From: Candidatus Gastranaerophilales bacterium
GTDB taxonomy: Bacteria; Cyanobacteriota; Vampirovibrionia; Gastranaerophilales; Gastranaerophilaceae
Assembly: GCA_944322725.1 (NCBI GenBank)
Contig: CALUPU010000005.1
Location: 1-64,000 of the forward strand
Length of the DNA: 64,000 nucleotides
Direction: 5' to 3'
Shown here: piece by piece, positions 17,211 to 24,257 of the stretch
Position numbering within the stretch: position 1 is the stretch's first letter
How the letters are laid out: the number at the start of each line of letters is the position of its first letter
Position numbers and translations under genes: made by a program
Notes under the pieces: model-generated
Told to the model about the DNA's origin: nothing
Seen by the model: only the letters and a program-made list of their open reading frames with translations
The model's database searches: none

Positions 17211-18132
17211 AAAAATTGCAATCACCGCCGGAGACTTCAACGGTATTGGACCGGAAATTATTATTAAAGCGTTGAACCGTCTGAATATTTCTGAAAATAA
17301 TGTTGTTTTAATCGGAGCTTCTTCACTTTTTAAAGAGCTGAATAAATACTATGAAACAATAGAGATTCCTTTTGACGAAAATTGGCTGTGTGTCGGCAAG
17401 GAGACTGCTGAGGCCGGAGAATTTTCTTACAATTGTCTTTTAAAAGCCTGTGAAATGGCAAAAGCAGGTCAGATTAATGCTATTGTTACCGCTCCTGTTT
17501 CAAAAAATGCGCTTCACCTTGCCGGACACGATTTTTCAGGACAGACAGAGGTTCTTGAAGCCAATCTTGCTGATTCTTCAAAGGATGAGCAAGCTGAGAT
17601 GGTTTTTGTTGCTGGGGATTTCAGAGTTTTACTTTTGAGCAGGCATGTGGCGTTAAAAGATGTAAGAATTACAAAGGAACTGCTTGTTGAAAAGATTTCA
17701 AGAATCAACAGGGTGTTAAAAAATAATTTTGGAATTGCTAATCCTAAAATTGCGCTGTGTTCTCTTAATCCTCACGCAGGTGAGAACGGTATTCTGGGCT
17801 GTGAAGAAAAAGATATTTTTGTTCCTGCAATACAATGTCTTAGAGGCAGCGGTGTTGCTGTAACAGACCCGATGCCTTCTGATACGCTTTTTGTTAAAGC
17901 TGCAAAAGCTTATCTTGATAAACAGCCGCAGCCGTATGATGTTTATTGTGCCTGTTATCACGATCAGGGGCTTATTCCGATAAAAGTTCTTGCTATGGAC
18001 AAAACTGTAAATATGACGGCAGGTCTGTCAATAATCAGGACTTCACCTGCTCATGGTACTGCTTATGATATTGCAGGTAAAGGTATTGCCGATGAGAGTA
18101 GTATGATTTGTGCAATAAAACAGGTTATTTAA
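17203..18132 (+). CDS. pdxA: PdxA family 4-phospho-hydroxy acid dehydrogenase
   Basis: A 309-residue member of the PdxA family, which oxidises 4-phosphohydroxy-L-threonine (B6 synthesis) or, in PdxA2 forms, 4-phospho-D-erythronate/threonate. The metal-binding histidines appear in GHDFSGQTE, SLNPHAGENG and CYHDQGLIPIK. The N-terminal motif is GDFNGIGPE, where the usual form is GDP-x-GIGPE. I chose ATG 17203, which overlaps the kinase stop, over the in-frame TTG at 17194. The DUF1537 partner favours a PdxA2-like sugar-acid role, but pdxA proper cannot be excluded. The 3' end overlaps a convergent gene by eight bases. Confidence 0.85.
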   Translation: MNKKIAITAGDFNGIGPEIIIKALNRLNISENNVVLIGASSLFKELNKYYETIEIPFDENWLCVGKETAEAGEFSYNCLLKACEMAKAGQINAIVTAPVSKNALHLAGHDFSGQTEVLEANLADSSKDEQAEMVFVAGDFRVLLLSRHVALKDVRITKELLVEKISRINRVLKNNFGIANPKIALCSLNPHAGENGILGCEEKDIFVPAIQCLRGSGVAVTDPMPSDTLFVKAAKAYLDKQPQPYDVYCACYHDQGLIPIKVLAMDKTVNMTAGLSIIRTSPAHGTAYDIAGKGIADESSMICAIKQVI

Positions 18133-18679
18133 TCTCGGACATTTCTTTTTCTATGAGTTTGAATAATTCATCACGGTTTGAGATGTATGTGTTTTGTTTC
18201 AGCACTTTTTCAGCCTGTTTTAATGTTTTCATTGCTGCCTTTTTGTCTTTAAACTCTGAATACTGGATTTGTGAAACGGCAAACGAGTCTGTAAGAATAT
18301 CTTTTACTGTAAATTCAGCTGTTTTTAAAAGATAGTAATCCTTTTTTCCGTCCTGTGTATCTATACGCGGTATCAATGAATTTTCCGCTTCTTTGGTATT
18401 CATTTTCAGAAGAGATTTATCGCTTAATTTAGACTTATAAAATTTCAGGATGGATTTGTTTTCCTTGATTCTGACTTTTTGGATTTTAACAGCTTCTTCA
18501 TATTTTTTTTCGGCAGAGATTTTTAAGACATACTGCTGGCATTGGGTAGACACAACCATTTTGCACTCGGGTGAAAGATTTTTTGCAGGGTCTGACAGTA
18601 TAAAATACCTGAAAATTGCAGAACCCCATACTGCTACAATAAAAATTATTAAATATATCAATGCTTTTTTCTTTGTCAT
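18125..18679 (-). CDS. Hypothetical membrane-anchored protein
   Basis: A 184-residue protein with a Lys-rich N-terminus and one hydrophobic helix at residues ~5-27. A Lys/Glu-rich, helical extracytoplasmic domain with two Cys (~36 and ~42) follows. No family recognised. Start ATG 18679 has an AAGAAAGAGAG Shine-Dalgarno region; an upstream in-frame ATG (18703) would add a MKKKKERK extension and is less well placed. It is convergent with pdxA (eight-base overlap) and divergent from dfx. Confidence 0.6.
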   Translation of the reverse strand: MTKKKALIYLIIFIVAVWGSAIFRYFILSDPAKNLSPECKMVVSTQCQQYVLKISAEKKYEEAVKIQKVRIKENKSILKFYKSKLSDKSLLKMNTKEAENSLIPRIDTQDGKKDYYLLKTAEFTVKDILTDSFAVSQIQYSEFKDKKAAMKTLKQAEKVLKQNTYISNRDELFKLIEKEMSEIK

Positions 18680-18750
18680 TTTTCTCTCTTTCTTTTTCTT
18701 CAATATATCACATATAAATACAATCAGGGAATAAAAAATATAATGATGTC

Positions 18751-18759
18751 TGATATAAT
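18751..18759 (+). promoter_or_regulatory. Extended -10 promoter upstream of dfx
   Basis: TGATATAAT (TG-N-TATAAT) ends 29 bases before the dfx start codon. There is no clear -35, which fits an extended -10 promoter. It would drive dfx and the overlapping ferritin gene. Confidence 0.5.
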
Positions 18760-18788
18760 GCCATCGTTAAATATAAGCGAGGTGACAG

Positions 18789-19199
18789 ATGACAAAGATA
18801 CTTGAAATGTATAAATGCAATATTTGCGGAAATTTTGTAGAAGTTGTTTTGCCTGGTGCAGGTGAACTTGTTTGCTGCGGTCAGCCTATGGAAAGAATGC
18901 GTGAGCAGACTCAGGGGGAAGAAATGGTCGGCGAAAAACATGTCCCTGTTATTTCAAAAATGGAAAACGGAGTGGAAGTCAAAGTCGGCTCTATTGCGCA
19001 CCCAATGGAAGACAACCACTATATACAATTTATTGAAGTAAACTCTCTTGATAAAAGATATGTGAAAAGAAAATATTTGTACCCGCATGAAGAACCGGTA
19101 TTGAATTTAAAATGTTCTTGCGATAAAGTGATTGCGAGAGAATTATGTAATATCCACGGGTTGTGGATTTCAGAAGATTGGAGTGACAAAGATGATTAG
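18789..19199 (+). CDS. dfx: Desulfoferrodoxin (superoxide reductase), two-iron type
   Basis: Reduces superoxide to hydrogen peroxide without making oxygen, a defence typical of anaerobes. The N-terminal desulforedoxin domain has the four Cys of a rubredoxin-like Fe site (CNIC and VCC). The C-terminal SOR domain has the His ligands in EKHVPVI, AHPMEDNHYI and CNIHGLW. Length is 136 residues, slightly longer than the usual ~126. GAGGTG precedes the ATG. The stop overlaps the ferritin ATG by eight bases, so the peroxide and iron-handling steps are co-expressed. Confidence 0.95.
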   Translation: MTKILEMYKCNICGNFVEVVLPGAGELVCCGQPMERMREQTQGEEMVGEKHVPVISKMENGVEVKVGSIAHPMEDNHYIQFIEVNSLDKRYVKRKYLYPHEEPVLNLKCSCDKVIARELCNIHGLWISEDWSDKDD

Positions 19200-19701
19200 T
19201 GAAAAAATGAACGCAGCTTTTAACAAACAAATCAAAGATGAAATGTATTCATCAAACCTCTATCTTTCAATGGTGGCTTATTTTGAAAGAATAGGTCTGA
19301 AAGGTTTTGCAAACTGGATGCGTATTCAGGTTCAGGAAGAAAATGCTCACGCAATGGGGCTTTTTGACTACCTTATCTCAAGAGACGGCTGCATATCAAT
19401 TGAAGCTATTGATAAACCTGAAACAAACTGGGCTTCTCCTTTAGATTGCTTCGAAGCTGTATATAAACATGAACAACTTGTTACTTCTTTGATTAACGGT
19501 CTTATTGATGTTGCAGAACAGGAAAAAGACAGAGCAGCTATTTCCTTCTTGCAATGGTATCTTAAAGAACAGGTTGAGGAAGAAGCAAATTGCTCTGAAA
19601 TTTGTTCAAGATTGAGATTTGTCGGTGAAGACAAACATGCACTTCTTTTGATTGATCAGGAACTCGGCGCAAGAACATATGTTGCACCGACCATTGCCTA
19701 G
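19192..19701 (+). CDS. ftnA: Non-haem ferritin (FtnA type)
   Basis: A 169-residue four-helix ferritin that oxidises and stores iron. Ferroxidase residues are visible in DEMYSSNLYL, VQEENAHAMG (the E-x-x-H pair), VAEQEKDRAA and KEQVEEEANC. ATG 19192 lies inside the dfx stop region and has GGAGTG upstream; it gives the usual ferritin N-terminus MISEKMNAAFNKQI. Coupling with superoxide reductase suggests a joint oxidative-stress and iron-sequestration unit. A terminator follows at 19729. Confidence 0.94.
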   Translation: MISEKMNAAFNKQIKDEMYSSNLYLSMVAYFERIGLKGFANWMRIQVQEENAHAMGLFDYLISRDGCISIEAIDKPETNWASPLDCFEAVYKHEQLVTSLINGLIDVAEQEKDRAAISFLQWYLKEQVEEEANCSEICSRLRFVGEDKHALLLIDQELGARTYVAPTIA

Positions 19702-19728
19702 TTAATACGATAAAATCGATTATAAACG

Positions 19729-19757
19729 AGACCTGCTCGATTAATTCGGGCAGGTCT
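19729..19757. terminator. Intrinsic terminator between ftnA and the Ycf45-like gene
   Basis: AGACCTGCTCGA and TTCGGGCAGGTCT form a hairpin between two convergent genes (stops at 19701 and 19773). T-rich sequence follows on the plus side. Confidence 0.75.
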
Positions 19758-19772
19758 TATTTCTTTATCCTT

Positions 19773-21362
19773 TTATACAATATCCTGTTTAAAATCTTTA
19801 CCGCCTACGATTTTTAAATGTCTTTCGTGACCGTCGCCAATACTTACAGATTCAAGATTGTGCTGCTCAACAAGTTCATGCTGCATTTTTCTTATCTGCT
19901 GATTCTGCGGAGAGAGTTCTATGTCTTCGCCGTTTTCAAGAACCTTTTGTATGGCTTCTTTTGCTTCATCAAGTGCTTCTTCTGTTTCATCATGGAATAT
20001 GACTCGATTGTCATCCTTCAATCCCAGTGCTTCTTTAAGTACCTTTTGCACCTGTGAAGTAGAGTTTGAACGTACATAATATATAGGCAGTCTGTAATCG
20101 TTTGCAATGCTGAGGATTTTGTTTCCGCCTTTTGCAAAGTTTTTGTGCGCAATGATTATATCTGCATCATCAATGTTTTTGGTAAGTTCTGCATTCAGGT
20201 TCAGCCTTTCGATTGACTTGTCCATTATGGAGCGGCTTACCGCATATATGTAGATTTTTTTGTAGCCCTTTACTTCATTGACGTATTTTTCTCTTGAAAA
20301 ACTGAAGTTAAGAGCATTGTTTGCAGAAGTGATTTTATTATCAAGCTGGTTGATTTTTTCAACAATCGTAGACTCCTGCGGTTGAGACATATCTACTTTT
20401 CTTATGGTCGGTTTTATAGGCCAGCCTCTCAGAATGCAGTCAACTGCTTCTGCTGTGTCCGGATATACGGCTAGGGTGTTTCTGTCTATGATTTCTATAA
20501 CAATATCGAATGTAGGCTGTTTTTCTCTTTCAAGAACAGTTTTCTGGCAGGCTCTTCTTTTTGCCTCGTCATCACCTAATGTTACAGATTGGATACCGCC
20601 CACAAGGTCTGACAACACAGGGTTTTTGATTAAGTTCTCAAGCGAGTTGCCGTGTGCTGTTGCAATAAGCATAACACCGCGTTCAGCGATAGTTCTTGCG
20701 GCTTGGGCTTCTGCTTCCGTACCGATTTCGTCGACCACAATGACTTCCGGTGTATGGTTTTCAACAGCTTCTATCATTATATCTTTCTGGAATTCAGGCT
20801 GGGTAACCTGCATTCTTCTGGCATGTCCGATTGCAGGGTGAGGTGTGTCTCCGTCTCCCGCGATTTCATTAGATGTATCGACTACAACAACACGTTTGTG
20901 CAAATCGTCTGCAACAAGTCGAGATATTTCTCTGAGTTTTGTTGTTTTGCCTACACCCGGACGTCCTAAAAACAGTATACTTTTATTCTGTACGACAAAA
21001 TCCTTGATACAAGCGATTGTTCCTGTTACAACTCTCCCTATTCTGCAGGTCAGTCCTACAATTTTGCCCTGTCTGTTTCTTATGGCACTTATTCTGTGCA
21101 GTGTGCCCGGGATTCCTGAACGGTTATCTTTGGTAAATTCTTGAACCCGGTCTGTAATATACTTTATGTCCTCATCAACAATATTTTCATCTCCGAGGTA
21201 ATCGATGCTGCCTCCGGCATGCCTTATTTCCGGCTGTCTGCCTAAATCCAAGACCAATTCAATTACATCGTCTAATGTTTCGTGGCTGAGACTCTTTGTA
21301 ATCTTTGGCGGTAGAATTTCAATTAACCTATCGAGGTCACTGTGAAATTGTACTTTGTTCAT
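19773..21362 (-). CDS. Ycf45-type AAA ATPase with C-terminal R3H domain
   Basis: A 529-residue protein. A SpoIIIAA-like AAA core has Walker A GRPGVGKTTKL (near residue 133), Walker B EVIVVDEIGTE and the sensor-type ATAHG segment. After a variable middle, the C-terminus has an R3H single-strand nucleic-acid-binding domain (R-K-M-Q-H, then HNLESVSIG). This architecture is typical of cyanobacterial and plastid Ycf45 proteins and is the best lineage clue in the window. The cellular role is not well defined; an RNA- or DNA-linked ATPase is likely. It is convergent with ftnA, and TPR gene 21532-22140 lies upstream on the same strand. Confidence 0.88.
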   Translation of the reverse strand: MNKVQFHSDLDRLIEILPPKITKSLSHETLDDVIELVLDLGRQPEIRHAGGSIDYLGDENIVDEDIKYITDRVQEFTKDNRSGIPGTLHRISAIRNRQGKIVGLTCRIGRVVTGTIACIKDFVVQNKSILFLGRPGVGKTTKLREISRLVADDLHKRVVVVDTSNEIAGDGDTPHPAIGHARRMQVTQPEFQKDIMIEAVENHTPEVIVVDEIGTEAEAQAARTIAERGVMLIATAHGNSLENLIKNPVLSDLVGGIQSVTLGDDEAKRRACQKTVLEREKQPTFDIVIEIIDRNTLAVYPDTAEAVDCILRGWPIKPTIRKVDMSQPQESTIVEKINQLDNKITSANNALNFSFSREKYVNEVKGYKKIYIYAVSRSIMDKSIERLNLNAELTKNIDDADIIIAHKNFAKGGNKILSIANDYRLPIYYVRSNSTSQVQKVLKEALGLKDDNRVIFHDETEEALDEAKEAIQKVLENGEDIELSPQNQQIRKMQHELVEQHNLESVSIGDGHERHLKIVGGKDFKQDIV

Positions 21363-21531
21363 ATTATTTAATGCCCTTTCAATCGGCTGATAACAGGCTT
21401 GGGTCTCCTTGTTTTTTTAATGTTCAATACTTACATTTACATTATAACATTATTTTGAATGCGGGGCATTATCTAAACGTACTACTGATGTAGTAAATTT
21501 ACATATCTTTATAAAAACATTCGCATTGTAG

Positions 21532-22140
21532 TTATTTCTTTTTTTCATAGTTTGTGTTTATTGCCTCCAGCCCGCCAAGACGTGCTTTTGCTTCTACTGA
21601 GGCAGGAAGTATGTTTATTGCGTTGCTATAATGTTTGCGTGCTTTTTTTATATCATCTAATTTTTCGTAGCAAATACCGAGTTGGAGATTCGTTTTGTAA
21701 TCATACCTGTATCCGTGACTATATGCCCAGCTGTAAAAGTCTATTGCTTCCATATAGTCTCCGTCTTGAAAGAAAGCTTCTCCAAGATAAAAGCTTACTT
21801 TCGGGTTAACTTCATTAAAGTTGAGAGCTACCATAAGGTCATTTTTTGCATCTCTGATTCTATCCTGATACAGAGCGACTCTTGCTCTGCCAATAAGAGC
21901 GTTAGCGTTTGAAATATCCACTCTTGAAGCCTGATAATAATAGTATTTTGCTGCATTCAGATATCTCTGTCCGTTTGATTTGTCCTGCAGTCTTTCGTAA
22001 TAATCCAGTATTTTATCGCCTTTAACGCAGTATTCATTGGCACTTGACTGCAATGGTGTTTCTCTTGCATTTACACTTGCACATTTCAAACAGGTAAAAA
22101 ATGCAGTAATCATTATAAAAGTCAGTATTATTTTTTTCAT
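21532..22140 (-). CDS. Exported TPR repeat protein
   Basis: A 202-residue protein with a signal peptide (MKKIILTFIMITAFFTCL, with a Cys near residue 20 that could be lipidated). Four to five tetratricopeptide repeats follow, with the W/L/G/Y/A/P pattern (for example ALIGRARVALYQ, SFYLGEAFFQDGDYMEAIDFYSWA). TPRs mediate protein-protein contacts, so a periplasmic scaffold is the reasonable reading. It is divergent from nuoJ across a ~100-bp promoter region. Confidence 0.75.
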   Translation of the reverse strand: MKKIILTFIMITAFFTCLKCASVNARETPLQSSANEYCVKGDKILDYYERLQDKSNGQRYLNAAKYYYYQASRVDISNANALIGRARVALYQDRIRDAKNDLMVALNFNEVNPKVSFYLGEAFFQDGDYMEAIDFYSWAYSHGYRYDYKTNLQLGICYEKLDDIKKARKHYSNAINILPASVEAKARLGGLEAINTNYEKKK

Positions 22141-22176
22141 AAAAAAATTAATCTTAATAATTCACAACATTATTAT

Positions 22177-22201
22177 TATATCACCTATAACATGTGATAT
22201 A
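22177..22201. promoter_or_regulatory. Inverted repeat upstream of nuoJ (possible operator)
   Basis: TATATCAC and GTGATATA form a perfect 8-bp inverted repeat with nine bases between, in the divergent promoter region of the TPR gene and nuoJ. It could bind a dimeric regulator. The arms are AT-rich and no regulator can be named. Confidence 0.35.
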
Positions 22202-22237
22202 AATAGATAGTAAAGTGTTATATAAGAGGCGTGCAAA

Positions 22238-22759
22238 GTGGAGTCTGACGTAGTTTATTTTTATACATTATTTTTTATGATTTTGGGCTCGGCTTTCGGG
22301 GTAATATTTGCCCCTAAAATGTATCTTGCTTTGATTTCTTTGTTCGGTTTAATTTGTTTTTCAGGTTTTCTATATCTGGGGCTGAATGCACGGTATATGG
22401 CTGTTTTTCAATTTATACTCTGCGGAATTTTTTTGACGCTTTATATCTTGATATTGTTAAAGAAAATAGAACGTCTTAATTTAAAGTTAAAACTTGTAAG
22501 TCCTTTTAAAATAATTATTTCAAGCGGTCTTGTCTTTTCTTTCGGCGTAATGTACTGTTTGTTTTTTAATGAAGAGTTTGAAAATTCTCTTTATTCGATA
22601 TTCAATTTTGTCATTGAAAAATCTACTGATAAAATAAATTTTGCAATGCACATATTCCCTCTTCATATTGTTATATTGCTGGTAATTGTTACTGCCGTAA
22701 TATTGAGGATATTTTTGGAACAGCAGACTGTTGTACAGCATAACGAGGAGCAAAAATAA
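22238..22759 (+). CDS. nuoJ: NADH-quinone oxidoreductase subunit J-like protein (divergent)
   Basis: A 173-residue membrane protein with about five hydrophobic helices. Position and partial similarity identify it as NuoJ: the segment LGLNARYMAVFQFILCGIFL lines up with the conserved LLxAEFLA-x-xQVLVYVGA helix of Complex I. The normally conserved Y-V-G-A helix, a flexible element of the proton path, reads L-C-G-I here, and the acidic residue before it is replaced. The start is GTG 22238 with AAGAGG eight bases upstream. The stop overlaps the nuoK ATG (TAATG). No nuoA-I genes are present in the window. Confidence 0.75.
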   Translation: MESDVVYFYTLFFMILGSAFGVIFAPKMYLALISLFGLICFSGFLYLGLNARYMAVFQFILCGIFLTLYILILLKKIERLNLKLKLVSPFKIIISSGLVFSFGVMYCLFFNEEFENSLYSIFNFVIEKSTDKINFAMHIFPLHIVILLVIVTAVILRIFLEQQTVVQHNEEQK

Positions 22760-23082
22760 TGGATGTAATTTTTAATATAGGAATGCTTCATTATCTTGTT
22801 TTGTCACTTTTGCTTTTTATGACAGGATTGTTGGGTGTTTTGATTTCAAGGAATATGCTGCGTACTGTTATGTCTGTATTTTTGATGACAATATCAGTTG
22901 TCATTAATTTTCTTACTTTCGGCTGTTATTGTGACAGGTCGCTGGAAAATGCAAATACAATGTGCGTATTTATACTCATTATAGCTGTTGTGCAGGCTAT
23001 TATTGCTCTTGTTATTCTGTATAAAATATATCGTGCAAACGAGTATCTTGATGCTGAAAAAATCAAAGATAAGGAGAACTGA
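22759..23082 (+). CDS. nuoK: NADH-quinone oxidoreductase subunit K-like protein lacking both channel glutamates
   Basis: A 107-residue, three-helix NuoK/MnhC-type protein. The family signature (G-L-L-G-V-L-I-S-R-N-M-L) is clear at residues ~23-34. In functional NuoK two membrane-buried glutamates, E36 and E72 in E. coli, are required for proton transfer. The aligned residues here are Phe41 and Gln79 (codon CAG at 22993-22995). The length and reading frame are otherwise intact, so this is substitution, not decay by frameshift. It is coupled by overlap to both nuoJ and nuoL. Confidence 0.8.
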   Translation: MDVIFNIGMLHYLVLSLLLFMTGLLGVLISRNMLRTVMSVFLMTISVVINFLTFGCYCDRSLENANTMCVFILIIAVVQAIIALVILYKIYRANEYLDAEKIKDKEN

Positions 23083-24239
23083 TGGAGTTTTTTGTAGAAA
23101 ATATAAACCTTATTCTGTTTTTGCCGGTTATAATGTGCTTTATTATCGGGTTCAACGGATTAATTTCCAATAAAATTGACAAAATAACGCTTTTTGCCGT
23201 CAGTATTTCTTTCTCTTTTATTTCTCTGCTGTTTTGTGCAGCTGCTTTTGACTATTCTGTTGTTCAAAATCTTTCAGTATCCACAAATTTTAGGTGGTTG
23301 TCTTTTGACAGTATAAATTTTTATCTTGGAACTTTTCTTGATAAAACCTCTGTATCTTTTTTGCTCGGTTCGGGAATACTGTGTTTTCTTATACAGAACA
23401 TAGCATTTTTTAAATTCAGAGATGATATAAATTTCCCGAGGCTTTTGTTTTATTTGAACCTGTTTGCACTCGGATTGAACGGTATTTTTATCAGTTCAAA
23501 TATATTTCAGGCATATCTTTTCTGTGAGGTGGCGGGAGCTGCGAGTTATCTTTTGATAGACTTTGATTTTTCAAACAGAGCACAATCAAGAGCTGGTATA
23601 AAATCGTTTATTTTTAACAGAACAGGTGATTTAACACTTCTGTTCTGCGTACTGACAATAATGTATTATGCTGTCGTATACAATCAGCTATCGGATGTAA
23701 ATGCCCTTGCCTTTTCAAATATGGCAAATGTTGCCGCCAGTATAAATTCATTGATGAGCGAGCCTGTTTATATATTTTTCTGTTCTGTTTTGATTTTTGT
23801 TACGGTAATGAAATTCATGCAGGCGTTTATTTATATTACGTTTGAATCAAAACCTAAAGGCGGACTTGCGGAAGTTGTTCTTTATCAAAACAGCTTGCTG
23901 GCTCTTGCCGGTGTATATCTTTTCCTTAGATTCAATCCTTTCTTTTATGCTCTGGGCAGTCAGTGGATATGGACAGTGCTTGTGCTTGCACTTATATTTT
24001 TGGTTATTGGTGTAATTAACAGAATATTTATTCCTGTTTGTAAAATTTTCGGATGGATTGAAAAATACATTGTTGAAACCTTTATCAGTTTTGTAGAACT
24101 TGTTATAAGAGCATTGTCATACTTAAGCGGACGTCTGCAGGGAGGCAATTTTCAATCGTATTTGATTTATTCTGTTACCGGGCTTGTTCTGATTCTTGCC
24201 TTTGTTTTAATTTTTTATGAAATGCTTATAAAAGTATAG
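23082..24239 (+). CDS. nuoL: Internally shortened NuoL-like antiporter subunit
   Basis: A 385-residue membrane protein; NuoL is normally 600 or more residues. Residues 1-~185 align with NuoL, including FCEVAGAASYLLI (E149 at the E144 position) and SFIFNRTGD. Residues ~235-285 match the helix 7-8 region in degenerate form: K244 sits at the K229 position, but the HTWLPDAMEGP and ALIHAATM motifs are lost. The sequence then passes straight to a C-terminal part (LSGRLQGGNFQSY) like the end of NuoL. The helices that carry K342 and K399 are missing. No frameshift remnant is visible. The ATG overlaps the nuoK stop. Confidence 0.78.
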   Translation: MEFFVENINLILFLPVIMCFIIGFNGLISNKIDKITLFAVSISFSFISLLFCAAAFDYSVVQNLSVSTNFRWLSFDSINFYLGTFLDKTSVSFLLGSGILCFLIQNIAFFKFRDDINFPRLLFYLNLFALGLNGIFISSNIFQAYLFCEVAGAASYLLIDFDFSNRAQSRAGIKSFIFNRTGDLTLLFCVLTIMYYAVVYNQLSDVNALAFSNMANVAASINSLMSEPVYIFFCSVLIFVTVMKFMQAFIYITFESKPKGGLAEVVLYQNSLLALAGVYLFLRFNPFFYALGSQWIWTVLVLALIFLVIGVINRIFIPVCKIFGWIEKYIVETFISFVELVIRALSYLSGRLQGGNFQSYLIYSVTGLVLILAFVLIFYEMLIKV

Positions 24240-24257
24240 AAACTATTGGAGAAAATT

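Noticed and set aside
23082-24239. NuoL shortened by a frameshift
   Set aside because: The frame runs unbroken into a recognisable NuoL C-terminus and no NuoL-like fragments were seen in other frames nearby.
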